64,000 nt of DNA, from positions 34,326-98,325 of the forward strand of contig NZ_FNPI01000019.1 of assembly GCF_900107275.1 (NCBI RefSeq), in the 5' to 3' direction. A program made the translations under genes and the position numbers. Source of the DNA: Evansella caseinilytica. Lineage in GTDB: Bacteria > Bacillota > Bacilli > Bacillales > Salisediminibacteriaceae. The notes beneath the pieces are model-generated. The model was not told where the DNA came from. It made no database searches and saw only the letters and a program-made list of their open reading frames with translations. Below, in pieces: positions 8,849-17,709 of the stretch. The first letter of the stretch is position 1; the number at the start of each line of letters is the position of its first letter.

Positions 8849-8875
8849 AAAAAATTCGGGGACATGGTCCCCGAA
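8849..8875 (-). terminator. rnpB terminator built from a GGGGACATGGTCCCC palindrome
   Basis: TTCGGGGAC-ATG-GTCCCCGAA forms a 9-bp stem followed on the minus strand by TTTTTT. It is just past the rnpB 3' end and is a short member of the palindrome family seen at 7605, 39478 and 54481. Confidence 0.8.
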
Positions 8876-8883
8876 AATATTTT

Positions 8884-9350
8884 GACATATGACGCCACTC
8901 GTGTTTTGTAAGCCATGTTCTGTACTTCTGTACTGCAAGCGGATGTCAACCCTCGTACAAAAGCAGTAATCATCTGTCTACAAGCAAAGTCAAGCTTGCC
9001 TGTTCCCCATTCCGTTAAATTCCTTCCTGGGGATGCCCCTACCAAATTTTGGGTTTCTCGCTCGTGGGGTTTACCCCGTTCCACTCCGTCCATTTCTGGC
9101 CGGACTTCGTCACTGTGGCACTTTCAAGGTAGTCGCACCATATTCTTGCGCAGCTTAGCCGACGCAGCAGAACGTAGGTGCTTTCCCTGCCGTTAGCCCA
9201 GTAAAAAACCAGACTACCCTAGCTTATGTCTTCGCTAGGCACGAACACTACAGTCATCTCAGACTGTGCGAGCATGGACTTTCCTCTACATACAATTCAG
9301 TGAAAACTCACCACACCAGCATGCAGCGATTACTCAAACACAAATGGTTG
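8884..9350 (-). ncRNA. rnpB: RNase P RNA, bacterial type B
   Basis: Catalytic RNA of ribonuclease P, which matures tRNA 5' ends. On the minus strand the hallmark conserved blocks appear in order: GTAATCGCTGCA, then GAGGAAAGTCCATGCTCGCA (P4 5' strand region), GTGTTCGTGCCTAGCGAAG, GAAAGTGCCACAGTGACGAA, GGTAAACCCCACGAGCGAGA, AACCCAAA-TTGGTAGGGGCA, TAGACAGATGATTAC and finally ACATGGCTTACA. This arrangement follows B. subtilis rnpB. P1 is probably TTTGTGTTTG near 9340 pairing with CAAAACACGAG near 8900. The ends are estimates to within about 10-15 nt. The location between cotJ and gpsB agrees with Bacillus synteny. Confidence 0.95.
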
Positions 9351-9368
9351 TCTTTAGCGACAAAGAGT

Positions 9369-9398
9369 ATTATACCATAGACAATCAGCCTCCATCAA
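9369..9398 (-). promoter_or_regulatory. Sigma-A promoter of rnpB
   Basis: On the minus strand TTGATG (9398-9393) and TATAAT (9374-9369) are separated by 18 bp. The -35 overlaps the stop codon of the RNase H-like gene. The predicted start is near 9362, so the first bases may be trimmed from the mature RNA. Confidence 0.65.
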
Positions 9399-9802
9399 TA
9401 GGTAAATGATCCCTTCGATTGATAAACCGCTGCCCGTGCCAATTGATCTGCTTCTTTATTTTGCTTACTCGGAATCCATTTGATAAATACATTATCAAAA
9501 TGTGTTTCCATTCTCTCCAGCACCTGCTGCAATAAAGCGCGATACCGCTCTTTTTTAACGTATTTTTTGTCCACTGCCGCTTCAAGAATCTGTGAATCGG
9601 TTCGCACAGAAACGGTGCGGAAGCCCTCCTGCATACAAATGACCAACGCCTCATTCAACGCATGGAATTCTGCTTCGTGATTGGACATAGGCGGCAGTGG
9701 AATTGATTTGCGTATGAGTTTGCCGCGGTTATTTATAAAAACGCCGGCACCGGATGGACCCGGATCCCCTGCGCTGGCACCGTCAATATACACTTCGATC
9801 AA
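9395..9802 (-). CDS. RNase HI-family protein (reverse-transcriptase-like, YpdQ/YpeP type)
   Basis: A 135-aa single RNase H fold. The acidic active-site set is visible: Asp7 (VYIDGASAGDPGPSG), Glu44 (NHEAEFHALNEAL), Asp68 (VRTDSQILE) and a late Asp in NKEADQLARAA. All four are present, so nuclease activity on RNA-DNA hybrids is plausible, though Bacillus RnhA-like proteins of this branch are often poorly active. The start is TTG at 9802 with AAGGGAG upstream. It lies between gpsB and rnpB on the same strand. Confidence 0.88.
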   Translation of the reverse strand: MIEVYIDGASAGDPGPSGAGVFINNRGKLIRKSIPLPPMSNHEAEFHALNEALVICMQEGFRTVSVRTDSQILEAAVDKKYVKKERYRALLQQVLERMETHFDNVFIKWIPSKQNKEADQLARAAVYQSKGSFTY

Positions 9803-9873
9803 AGCAGTCGCTCCCTTTTGTCTGGTATAGCTATGATGTTCTCATTTTTGAACACAATGATATAATGCCCGTT

Positions 9874-10191
9874 TTACTCATGCAGCTTGCTGCCAAAAAC
9901 ATGTTTTTCTAAATTGGACAATCGTCTCAAAATATCATAATTCGTATTACCGGCCGGCTGCGGCTGCGGTGCTTGACGCTTTGTATGCTCCGCCAAGGCA
10001 GCGTTTTCCTTCTTCAGCCGTTCCACTTCTTTTTCCAGCCAGTCAATTCGATTTTCAAACGCATCATAGTCTTTTATGATAACATCCAAAAACTGATCCA
10101 CTTCATCCTGACTGTATCCTCGAAGGCCTGCCTTAAACTCTTTCTCTAATATATCTTTTTGAGTTAAACGGGAAATTCGTTTTTGTGCCAA
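9874..10191 (-). CDS. gpsB: Cell-division adaptor GpsB
   Basis: A 105-aa cytoplasmic coiled-coil protein of the DivIVA/GpsB family that coordinates PBP1 shuttling between septum and lateral wall. The N-terminal membrane- and PBP-binding domain shows the family motif [30 protein letters not shown] (residues about 14-43, quoted as a pattern), followed by a coiled coil ([15 protein letters not shown]), a proline/glutamine linker (QAPQPQP) and the short C-terminal trimerisation helix ([14 protein letters not shown]). The start is TTG at 10191 with GAGGTG upstream; no internal ATG would preserve the domain. It is next to ypsA, as in B. subtilis. Confidence 0.95.
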   Translation of the reverse strand: MAQKRISRLTQKDILEKEFKAGLRGYSQDEVDQFLDVIIKDYDAFENRIDWLEKEVERLKKENAALAEHTKRQAPQPQPAGNTNYDILRRLSNLEKHVFGSKLHE

Positions 10192-10256
10192 CTCTATTCA
10201 CCTCAACTAATTCGAATCATATCATTCTTTTATTTTTTCAAAAAGCGCCACTGTTG

Positions 10257-10820
10257 TCAATTCCAACTGTCATCTTCCTGCAATTCTCGTATCACATCGC
10301 TAATCTCATCCGGAGTTAAATAGACTATTTCATAATTTGCTGCTTCCTGCTTCATTTTTGCGTAATTCAAATAATATTTTGGAGATCCTTCCGTATACTC
10401 GTCAAACAGGACAAGCAAAGCATCGGTTTTGTCGATAATAAATTGATTTTTTAAGCGAAGCTGAGAAGGGTTTTCATATTTTCGTTTTGTAATGTAGTCT
10501 GTATAATCACTATTCTCCCATATGTACAAATATAACTCTTTTATCGGGTCGCTCCAAAATTCTTCTTGATTGTAAAACGGCGCCAGCGTGGCGACTTTTA
10601 ATCCCGGGTAAATCGACTTCAACTGCAAAGCTGCTTCCGCCGCCCACAATTCGACTCCCGGCTGCCCGCTCGTAATCACCCATCGAACATCAGCGTTTTC
10701 AATTAAATGTTGCAATTTTTTTTTAATGGCATACTTTAAATAAGGCAATTGCTCATGCTTTTCATGAAAAATCCCGAGCTCATGCGGTTTATAACCTGTT
10801 ACAGCAATAACATTATACAT
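10257..10820 (-). CDS. ypsA: YpsA, DUF1273 / SLOG-superfamily protein
   Basis: A 187-aa Rossmann-like protein of the SLOG (DprA/LOG-related) superfamily. Family marks include the N-terminal VTGYKPHELGIF, WVITSGQPGVELWAAEAAL around residues 47-65 (nucleotide-sugar/NAD-type loop), and TDALLVLFDEYTEGSPKYYL. In Firmicutes YpsA influences cell division and is encoded beside gpsB, as here (65 bp upstream on the same strand). The ATG start has AGGAGAG upstream. The biochemical ligand is unsettled. Confidence 0.93.
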   Translation of the reverse strand: MYNVIAVTGYKPHELGIFHEKHEQLPYLKYAIKKKLQHLIENADVRWVITSGQPGVELWAAEAALQLKSIYPGLKVATLAPFYNQEEFWSDPIKELYLYIWENSDYTDYITKRKYENPSQLRLKNQFIIDKTDALLVLFDEYTEGSPKYYLNYAKMKQEAANYEIVYLTPDEISDVIRELQEDDSWN

Positions 10821-10969
10821 CGTCCGTTACTCTCCTGATTCGATTTTCACAAAGACAGGCAGCGATTCATTGAATTATCGCCATGAACATCCTCTATAAG
10901 TATATCCGTTTAGACGAAGCTGCGCCAGATTTCTGTATATTTAATAATGATAGTACCAAGTATTTGTCA

Positions 10970-11003
10970 AAAAAAAACGAACCGGCGCGAAGCCAGTATC
11001 GTT
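10970..11003 (-). terminator. Terminator of cotD
   Basis: Minus-strand AACGATACTGGC pairs with GCCGGTTCGTT around TTCG-type loop bases, then TTTTTTTT. It is 13 bp beyond the cotD stop. Confidence 0.8.
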
Positions 11004-11016
11004 TTTTTCAGAAATA

Positions 11017-11316
11017 TTAGCAACGAGGCCGCGGAGGGCAAATAAAGTCTTGACATGTCGTGCGGCAAACAGTTGATTCTGAGTGTGGAAAACTATGATA
11101 GTATCTCCAGTTATTGGTGATAACATTCGTCGTGTGACTCGGGTGTACAACCGGTACAACATGATCTACGTTAAACTGTCTGACGCTTTGACGTGTTGGA
11201 GTTACTCGCGGCGGATAAAATTGTGCTGCAGTCGGAGCGATTGCTGGTGCTGCCACCGGCGCTGCTGCCGGTGCGAACGGTGCTCCTGCAGGAACTCCTG
11301 GTCTCGGGCTGAACAT
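11017..11316 (-). CDS. cotD: Spore coat protein CotD family
   Basis: A 99-aa inner spore-coat protein. The N-terminal half is proline/alanine-rich (MFSPRPGVPAGAPFAPAAAP...). The C-terminal half is histidine- and cysteine-containing, with the CotD pattern VDHVVPVVHPSHTTNVITNN and ending CQDFICPPRPRC. The ATG at 11316 is preceded by AAGGAGGAAAC. A CATANNNTA sequence (CATACTATA, 11385-11377) fits a sigma-K -10 element, in keeping with late mother-cell expression, but no clear -35 was found. Its place between ypsA and the mrf genes matches B. subtilis. Confidence 0.9.
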   Translation of the reverse strand: MFSPRPGVPAGAPFAPAAAPVAAPAIAPTAAQFYPPRVTPTRQSVRQFNVDHVVPVVHPSHTTNVITNNWRYYHSFPHSESTVCRTTCQDFICPPRPRC

Positions 11317-11650
11317 AGAATGTTTCCTCCTTTATTTTGTATTCAATAACAACCTATGTCAGCCTATACCTTCGTGTATAGTATGGTCACCTAATTTTAA
11401 AAAATAAAATTTCATGATAACATCCAATCGGACGGATCTGTGCCGGTTTAAAATCCGCCTTCCCGTTGGCTAATCCTTCCTAATACCGTCTATTTCAATG
11501 ATAACGACAAAAAAGTCTCTTTTCTTTGCTACCCATTTTTTCAGCAGCCTCCGGACGCCACCGAAGCCGCTGCACCCCAATCAACGGTGCGGCGCTGAAA
11601 AGCGGTATTTACTTTTTCGGCGGTTTCATTTCAACCAGCCGGAATTTTCA

Positions 11651-11716
11651 TCAATATAACATCCAAACTGTCGTTCCGATAACAAGGAAAAACAAAACGA
11701 AAATGAGTTTATGCAT
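11651..11716 (-). CDS. Putative 21-aa single-pass membrane peptide
   Basis: A short frame reads MHKLIFVLFFLVIGTTVWML and ends Y-stop. It has a clear GGGAGAGG ribosome-binding site 6-7 nt before its ATG, and is almost entirely one hydrophobic helix with a basic N terminus. It is not recognisable as a named family. It lies between mrfB (its 3' side) and cotD, on the same strand as both. The rest of the 11317-11850 spacer shows nothing else. Confidence 0.4.
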   Translation of the reverse strand: MHKLIFVLFFLVIGTTVWMLY

Positions 11717-11851
11717 CTATCCTCTCCCTTTCCAGCAGTCATTGTCATGTCCGGCTGCTTGATCAAATCAACAGCATCCTTCTCTGGCAAAACCATTATC
11801 GATTGTATTGTAAAAGAATCGATGAATATTTCAAGATACGGTTTTTACCAG

Positions 11852-13156
11852 TTATGACATATTGTGAAATGATGAACTTCCGCGCAGCTTCCCTTCCAGC
11901 CGCTCGATTCGCTTCTCCACATCCTTTATCAGCTTCCGTTTTGCCGATGTCAATTTTTGCGAAGCTTTCAGGCAACGAAGCGCTTCCCGAGAAAAATAAT
12001 GCGCACGCTCATACGATTTTTCCTGATGCTCATGAAGCTTAGCCAGTTCGATAAAGCCTTCCGCCAGCGGCGTACTGCTTACGGAAATGCTGTTAATAAA
12101 CTGCGCCGTCGCCTCCTGATACCGCTTCTGCTTCTTGAAGATCCGACCCAATTGAAAATGCGCTGCTTCTTTCCCAGATCCGGGAATTTCTAGGGCTTTT
12201 TCGTAATGACTAACAGCCGCTTCCTCCCAGCCCGTTTGTTCACACCATTTCCCCAGCTGGATTTGCTCCGTGACCGACGCAGGCCGGGCGCACTGGAAAA
12301 GCCGCTGACTGATGGCGACATATAAATGGATTAACGAGCGGACGTCCTGATCATTATGCTCGATAATCCCCCGCAGATGATCTGGTTTGTTCTCATGCAA
12401 ATAATCATAATAAAGGAGCGGCGCCATGCTTCCTGGTGTATCATGCAGACGCCGAATGCTTAATTTTTCCCGTTCGACAACCGACAGCCGACATGACGGC
12501 AGCTCATGCTTCCATAATCGCCGGGCCGCGTGAAGCAAATCAATATGACCGAAAGCAGGAAGCCTCGGCACTTGATCGCGGACGAAAACATGCCTTGATT
12601 TTACTTGCGGCCAATCAAAAGCTTTGCCGTTATAGCTGACCAGGTAATCGTCGTCGTGAAACTCCTGTAAAAAGCCGTACAAAAAAGCTGCTTCCGAGGA
12701 AGGCTCTGCCAACATATGCTGCGTGACTTCAACGCCGTCGTCATGCACCCTTGCATAGCCGATGAGAAAAATCGAGTTTCCTGCCCCTGTAGACAGCCCC
12801 GTTGTTTCTGTGTCGAAGAACATCATCCGCTCCAAGGGAACGTTTCTCGAAGACAACGGATGATCAAGGGCAAGATTCCCCCACCGTTCATATACTTCCT
12901 GTAGCTCCCTGCCAAGATCAGGACGCTTCATGTCAGCAAACGTATAAAACGACCGCTTTTGAAACGATCTTTGCTCTTCCAAGTAGAACGGCTTGAACCC
13001 GAGCTTCCCCCAAAGTTCAGCCAGTTCATCGTCAGCCGCCACATTTCCGGCAGCTTTCTCCGCCGCTTCTTGTAACCGATTTTTATCCTCCGTTTCGCCG
13101 CTGTGTTCCAGCCGCATATGACCTTTCATCCGCTGCAATTTTGCTTTTACATTCAC
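11852..13156 (-). CDS. mrfB: MrfB (YprB) 3'-5' DNA exonuclease with TPR tail
   Basis: A 434-aa protein with a DEDD-type RNase H-like exonuclease domain. Exo I motif MMFFDTETTGLSTGAGNSIF supplies Asp115 and Glu117; further acidic positions are in YLVSYNGKAFDWPQ and the YNxxD-like EHNDQDVRSL. The C-terminal ~130 residues form TPR-like helices (EEAAVSHYEKALEI...). In B. subtilis MrfA and MrfB form a mitomycin C lesion repair pathway independent of UvrABC. It is preceded by mrfA (85-bp gap), the same order as in B. subtilis. The start is GTG at 13156 with AGGG upstream. Confidence 0.9.
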   Translation of the reverse strand: MNVKAKLQRMKGHMRLEHSGETEDKNRLQEAAEKAAGNVAADDELAELWGKLGFKPFYLEEQRSFQKRSFYTFADMKRPDLGRELQEVYERWGNLALDHPLSSRNVPLERMMFFDTETTGLSTGAGNSIFLIGYARVHDDGVEVTQHMLAEPSSEAAFLYGFLQEFHDDDYLVSYNGKAFDWPQVKSRHVFVRDQVPRLPAFGHIDLLHAARRLWKHELPSCRLSVVEREKLSIRRLHDTPGSMAPLLYYDYLHENKPDHLRGIIEHNDQDVRSLIHLYVAISQRLFQCARPASVTEQIQLGKWCEQTGWEEAAVSHYEKALEIPGSGKEAAHFQLGRIFKKQKRYQEATAQFINSISVSSTPLAEGFIELAKLHEHQEKSYERAHYFSREALRCLKASQKLTSAKRKLIKDVEKRIERLEGKLRGSSSFHNMS

Positions 13157-13241
13157 ATTTATCCCTGCCTTGTACCAGTCTGGTTGACTTGATTGTCATC
13201 GCTGCTTTCGACCGTGCTATCCGCCGATCTCGCATGGATCA

Positions 13242-15509
13242 TCATCGCCCGATCACTTCCGCCAGCGTATTTACGATCAACGTTTTTACCGACAGACCGC
13301 TGTTTGCTCCGGCAAGCCCGGTACACGACGGACAACCGTTGTCGCAAGGACACGCGCTCACAAAGTGAACCGCGTCCGCCACAATGTTGGCAAACTGCTT
13401 GTATACGCTGTCGCTCAAGCCGACGCCGCCGGGATAACGATCGTATAAAAACACGGTCGGTTTCTCCGAATGAACGGCCTTCACCTCAGGAACAGCGTGG
13501 AGATCTCCTTTATCGCACATCACACGGACGCAGGCCACGTGCTGGAGCACATGGGCGAGCCCTATAAGCAGCTGCTCCAGAACATCTTCTTTCAGAGAGA
13601 TTATTTCCTCCCCGCCAAGCGACAATGCGACACCATTTGTATGCAGCTCCATTTCCGGCAAATGAATCTTCCCCGAACCGATATTTTCAAACGTCTCCAG
13701 CTTCAATTTTTTAAAAATCGTCGCCATAGCCGTCACCATCATATCGCCGTATTCCAGCCGGCTGCTTCCGAGCTCTTTTTCCTTGTCAACAGCAAGCACC
13801 TTCAGCTGTACCGCCAGATTGGCATCGGTAAAATACTCCACATCGACTTTCCTGACATAGGCCTTTTTTTCCTCCCAGTCAAGATACTCCACCTGAAACT
13901 GCGTTCCTTCATGAAGATAGATCGCTTCCTCATGGAGGAGCGTCATCGCGCTGAAAGTATCCATTTCCCCGATAACCCGGTGCTTCTCCACTGCCGACTG
14001 GTCGATAATGACGACATTTTCCTGAGCGGCCGAACGCAGACTGATATTGTGAGCCGGAAAAGCATCGTTCATCCAGTACCACTTATTCCGCTGATAATGC
14101 AGCACCCGCTCTTCCGCCAAGTACTCTAATATTTCCTCCACCTGCGTCCCGCCGAAATCCTCGCCGCACGCAAACGGAAGCTCATATGCCGCACATTTGA
14201 GATGATCCACAAGAATAATTAAATTATCTTGATTGATTCTTGCCGTTTCTGGAGATCCGTCGAAGAAAAATTCCGGATGTTGAAACAAATACTGGTCAAG
14301 GGGGCTGGAGTTGGCGACCATAATAACGACGGACTCGTCCATCCGCCGCCCAGCCCGGCCGGCCTGCTGCCAGCTGGAAGCGATTGATCCCGGATACCCG
14401 TTCATGATGCACACCTGCAGCTGCCCGATATCCACTCCGAGCTCCAGCGCATTGGTGCTAACGACGCCGATCGTTTCTCCGTTTCTCAAACTGCGCTCGA
14501 TTTCCCGGCGCTGATTCGGCAAATAGCCGCCCCGGTATCCGCGGATCGTTTTCCTGCTGAGCTCTCCCTGGACAAGCTCCTGCAAATGACTTAGAATAAC
14601 TTCCACGCTCACTCTGCTTCTTGAAAAAACGATCGTCTGTATACGTTCCTTCAGAAAGGAAGCCGCCAGCTCGTTGACCACCTTCGTCGCCGGCTTCCGG
14701 ATGTTCAGTTGTTTATTGACAATCGGCGGATTATACAGGATGAAATGCTTTTTCCCTTTCGGCGCGCCGTTGTTAGCAATCAATCTGGCGTTTTCTCCGA
14801 TCAGTTCCTTGCACAATTCCGCCGGGTTGGCGATCGTTGCCGAAGTGCAGATAAACGTCGGCTGACTGCCGTAATACCTGCAAATGCGCTTCAGACGGCG
14901 AATCACATTGGCCACATGGGAACCGAAAACCCCGCGGTATGTATGCAGCTCGTCAATGACCACCGTCTCCAGGTTTTCAAACAGCGATATCCATTTTGTA
15001 TGATGGGGAAGGATCGCCGAATGGAGCATATCCGGATTTGTGATCACAATATGCCCCGCTTTCCGCACGACTTGGCGGATGTTTGCCGGCGTGTCGCCAT
15101 CATAGGTGTAGCTGTTAATTTGAATATCGATATCGTCAATGAATTCATTGATTTCACTTTTTTGATCTTGGGCAAGGGCTTTCGTAGGAAACAAATACAA
15201 TGCTCTCGCAGTCGGGCGGTGAATGTGCCGCTGAATGACGGGCAGGTTGTAGCAAAAGGTTTTCCCCGATGCCGTCGGGGTGACGGCGACGATATTTTCC
15301 CCGTTCATCACCGACGCAAACGCGGAAGCCTGATGCGTATATAGTCCGGTTATTTGCCGTTTCTCCAAAGCGGCTTTAATCCGTTCATCCATTTTATCCG
15401 GAAACGGCACAATGCTGGCCGGTTGTTCTTCGATTTCATGCCAGTAAGCTACGCGGTTATCTTTCTTCAATTCCTCGATCATCTCGGAAAGCGTTTGTTT
15501 ACGGAACAT
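13242..15509 (-). CDS. mrfA: MrfA (YprA) DEAD/DEAH-box DNA helicase with DUF1998 zinc-binding domain
   Basis: A 755-aa superfamily 2 helicase. Motif I is TPTASGKT (residues 77-84), motif II DELH in VVIDELHTYRG, motif VI QAGRAGRR. The C-terminal MrfA zinc-binding (DUF1998) domain contains four cysteines in CPCDNGCPSC (residues 720-729). MrfA works with the exonuclease MrfB in excision of mitomycin C adducts. The start is ATG at 15509 with GTGGAGGGA upstream and a sigma-A promoter about 28-55 bp upstream. The lengths and order mirror B. subtilis yprA-yprB. Confidence 0.93.
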   Translation of the reverse strand: MFRKQTLSEMIEELKKDNRVAYWHEIEEQPASIVPFPDKMDERIKAALEKRQITGLYTHQASAFASVMNGENIVAVTPTASGKTFCYNLPVIQRHIHRPTARALYLFPTKALAQDQKSEINEFIDDIDIQINSYTYDGDTPANIRQVVRKAGHIVITNPDMLHSAILPHHTKWISLFENLETVVIDELHTYRGVFGSHVANVIRRLKRICRYYGSQPTFICTSATIANPAELCKELIGENARLIANNGAPKGKKHFILYNPPIVNKQLNIRKPATKVVNELAASFLKERIQTIVFSRSRVSVEVILSHLQELVQGELSRKTIRGYRGGYLPNQRREIERSLRNGETIGVVSTNALELGVDIGQLQVCIMNGYPGSIASSWQQAGRAGRRMDESVVIMVANSSPLDQYLFQHPEFFFDGSPETARINQDNLIILVDHLKCAAYELPFACGEDFGGTQVEEILEYLAEERVLHYQRNKWYWMNDAFPAHNISLRSAAQENVVIIDQSAVEKHRVIGEMDTFSAMTLLHEEAIYLHEGTQFQVEYLDWEEKKAYVRKVDVEYFTDANLAVQLKVLAVDKEKELGSSRLEYGDMMVTAMATIFKKLKLETFENIGSGKIHLPEMELHTNGVALSLGGEEIISLKEDVLEQLLIGLAHVLQHVACVRVMCDKGDLHAVPEVKAVHSEKPTVFLYDRYPGGVGLSDSVYKQFANIVADAVHFVSACPCDNGCPSCTGLAGANSGLSVKTLIVNTLAEVIGR

Positions 15510-15536
15510 GGTCTCATCCCTCCACTCTACGAATCT

Positions 15537-15564
15537 ATTATAGCGAATATACGTTTGGGATCAA
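15537..15564 (-). promoter_or_regulatory. Sigma-A promoter of mrfAB
   Basis: On the minus strand TTGATC (15564-15559) and TATAAT (15542-15537), spacer 16 bp. No LexA-type operator was noticed nearby. Confidence 0.65.
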
Positions 15565-15608
15565 AGTATTTTCTATGGAGGAACACAAGGAAGGACCGCT
15601 TCCTACAC

Positions 15609-15646
15609 AAAACGGACTCCCCTGTTTTCCTTCGGGAGCCCGTTTT
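15609..15646 (-). terminator. Terminator hairpin downstream of the MFS gene
   Basis: AAAACGG(G/A)CTCCC arms with one mismatch around a 12-nt loop, ending in a T-rich run. It lies between the MFS stop and the mrf promoter. Confidence 0.55.
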
Positions 15647-15743
15647 CCACTGCAATACATATGTGCCGGCCTGCCCCGGCGTCTGTTCATCTTCCATATT
15701 TTACATACCTCTATTTGAGCAAAAAACAAGAACGGTTGCTATT

Positions 15744-15789
15744 AGAGCTTGTTCAAAAAGATAAAAACCAATCTTTTTGAACAAACACT
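15744..15789. repeat. Solo terminal hairpin of repeat family R1
   Basis: AGAGCTTGTTCAAAAAGAT, an 8-nt A-rich loop, then ATCTTTTTGAACAAACACT. This equals the outer hairpin seen at one end of the 364-bp R1 repeats, flanked by R1-type termini, with the interior missing. It ends one base before the stop codon of the MFS gene (15791), and may serve as its terminator. Confidence 0.7.
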
Positions 15790-15790
15790 A

Positions 15791-17005
15791 TTAGCTGTCG
15801 GCAAAAAACGCCGTTCGTTTCATAAAGATCAGCCAACCGGCTCCTAAAGCAATAAGCAGCGTACCGCTAAAATAATAAACAGTCGATACCTTGTAGATGT
15901 CGATAACAAAAAAAGCAAACAGTGGTCCCAGCGCCGCGCCGACATCAGTGACGATCGTATGCGCGGTAATGACTTTGACGCGGTTGGATCGGGCAGCTAC
16001 ATTCGTTGCCAATGTATCCGTTGTTGTCACAAAGATTGTTGACAGCAGTTGAAATAATAATAGGCTGACCAGAAGAAGGGATATCGGCGAGACGCTGCCG
16101 AGGATAAAAAACAGTAAACCTCCGCCAAAAAGCGGTAGCAACAGCACTCGCTGGGACGTTTTTGCCGCATCCACCAGCCTGCCGATGACGGGGGCAATAA
16201 ACGGATCCCATCCCCAGCGCACCGCTTGAAGCAGTCCAGCCAGTGTAGCTGCCCCCACTGTTAATCGGGCAATCGTCCATTCCTGATGATACACTCCTTC
16301 GATCAACGGGCTGAGTGTAGAAGCAAACACGCCAAAAACGATAAAGCCCATCACCAGCCCGGTAACAAGCACTAACGCAACATACGGCGTAAGCCAGCCA
16401 TTCTCTATTTCCCTCTTGACCGCCGTTTCTTTGTTAGCTCCTTTTGTCACAGGCACAAAGGAAAAAACAGCTGGAAGCGCTAGCAGACCAAGAACGGCAA
16501 ACGATGTTGTCACAAACAAAATCGATGTCTGATCAACGAGCAGTCCGCCTGCAAACATCCCTACCAGGCCACCGAGCCCCCATAGACCGTTGTATAAACC
16601 GATAAAGTTGCCGCGATGATGATCCGAGGTTGTATCCATAACTGTCAACAACCCTCCAAGGCGAAGCAGCGACCAGGCCACTCCCCACAGCACTCGCATC
16701 AGCAGGAGAAGCCAAAACGCCTGGATGAAACCGTATGAAAATGTAGTAAAAATGGCAAGCAAAAGCGCGATGAACACGCCGGTCCGAAGCTGGAAGCGCT
16801 GATAAAACATGCCGACGAGAGGCGTAATCGGTAGACGAATAAACCTGTTGATGGAAAGCAAAAGACCAATTTGCCACATCGCCGTTAAACCAAATTCATG
16901 CCAGTAAAGCGGAAGAACGATAAGCAGCATCGCATCTCCAAGGATCGCCACCGCCGTGATGAGAGCAATCCCAATCACCCGTTTCTTAGTAGAAGGAGCG
17001 TTCAT
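15791..17005 (-). CDS. MFS transporter (DHA1-like efflux permease)
   Basis: A 404-aa 12-TM major facilitator with a cytoplasmic start MNAPSTKKRVIGIALITAVA and the loop 2-3 region PLVGMFYQRFQLRTG. The GNFIGLYNGLWGLGGLVGMF segment (TM5 region) resembles motif C. It overlaps nothing but starts 3 bp after the rdgB-like stop, so the two are one operon. The divergent gene is an SgrR-type regulator. In enteric bacteria SgrR controls a sugar efflux MFS (SetA), so this permease may be the regulator's target; that link is inference. Substrate unknown. Confidence 0.88.
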   Translation of the reverse strand: MNAPSTKKRVIGIALITAVAILGDAMLLIVLPLYWHEFGLTAMWQIGLLLSINRFIRLPITPLVGMFYQRFQLRTGVFIALLLAIFTTFSYGFIQAFWLLLLMRVLWGVAWSLLRLGGLLTVMDTTSDHHRGNFIGLYNGLWGLGGLVGMFAGGLLVDQTSILFVTTSFAVLGLLALPAVFSFVPVTKGANKETAVKREIENGWLTPYVALVLVTGLVMGFIVFGVFASTLSPLIEGVYHQEWTIARLTVGAATLAGLLQAVRWGWDPFIAPVIGRLVDAAKTSQRVLLLPLFGGGLLFFILGSVSPISLLLVSLLLFQLLSTIFVTTTDTLATNVAARSNRVKVITAHTIVTDVGAALGPLFAFFVIDIYKVSTVYYFSGTLLIALGAGWLIFMKRTAFFADS

Positions 17006-17008
17006 CTT

Positions 17009-17593
17009 TTAATCCTTTCCGACCCATTCTAAAATGTGCTGCTTCGCTTGAAACAGCGCTTGCCTTCGGTGGTCTAACGGCAAAAGCTGCGTCGGTTCCG
17101 CAGCTGCCAGCACTTTATCGTTGCATAACAAAAAGATGTCTCCATAGCCTTGAACACACGTTCGTTCCCGGTTGGAAATCCAGCCTGCCAGCGTTCCAGA
17201 GCAAAGTATCCCTTGTCCGTCAGGAGTAGCCAAGGCAACCGCACTATGAAACTGTGCTTGTCTTTTGCTTAATGGCAGTCCCTCCAGCCTGCGCAGCAGC
17301 TCTTTGGCACGATCGGCATCACTTCCGGGGAGAAAGCGCGCTGTTTTTACCCCTGGAAAACCTCCCAGAGCGTTGATCATTAAGCCGGAATCTTCTCCTA
17401 AGATGATGTCGTTTGGATAGTATCGTCTCACCGCTTCCACTTTAAGTGACGCATTTCCACTAAAGGTTGCGGCGGTTTCTTCGATGTCTTCGATCGTATC
17501 TGCTAATGCCGCCGCTTCCAGCGGAAGTGGGCGCAAAGCATCTCGAATCCATGTGAATTTTGCTTTATTCCATGTTGCGATAATGAGTTTCAT
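17009..17593 (-). CDS. HAM1/RdgB-like non-canonical purine NTP pyrophosphatase (divergent)
   Basis: A 194-aa house-cleaning ITPase-fold protein. Family motifs are ATWNKAKF (nucleotide-binding T/S-x-N-x-x-K), ETAATFSGNASLKVEA, and ILGEDSGLMINALGGFPGVK containing the EDSGL catalytic acidic residues. The C-terminal SHR motif appears as LDHRRQAL. The specificity segment YDPIF of canonical RdgB reads GYGDIFLL, so it is a divergent paralogue. The ATG at 17593 has GGGAGGAGAG upstream. It is the first gene of an operon with the MFS transporter. Confidence 0.85.
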   Translation of the reverse strand: MKLIIATWNKAKFTWIRDALRPLPLEAAALADTIEDIEETAATFSGNASLKVEAVRRYYPNDIILGEDSGLMINALGGFPGVKTARFLPGSDADRAKELLRRLEGLPLSKRQAQFHSAVALATPDGQGILCSGTLAGWISNRERTCVQGYGDIFLLCNDKVLAAAEPTQLLPLDHRRQALFQAKQHILEWVGKD

Positions 17594-17623
17594 ATTCTCT
17601 CCTCCCTGTCTCCATTGTATCTG

Positions 17624-17662
17624 TTGAAAAGAGGAAAAAAAGTGTATAATGGTGTCACCATT
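17624..17662 (+). promoter_or_regulatory. Promoter with palindromic operator before the SgrR-like gene
   Basis: TTGAAA (17624-17629) and TATAAT (17645-17650), spacer 15 bp, so the -35 is not ideal. A perfect 7-bp-arm palindrome AATGGTGTCACCATT (17648-17662) overlaps the -10 and the expected start, a position suited to repression or autoregulation. It also lies 55-70 bp upstream of the divergent rdgB-MFS operon. Confidence 0.5.
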
Positions 17663-17709
17663 TTTTCCCCTTTTTGAACACGCTCTTGATTAAGGAAGGA
17701 TGCTGTCAA

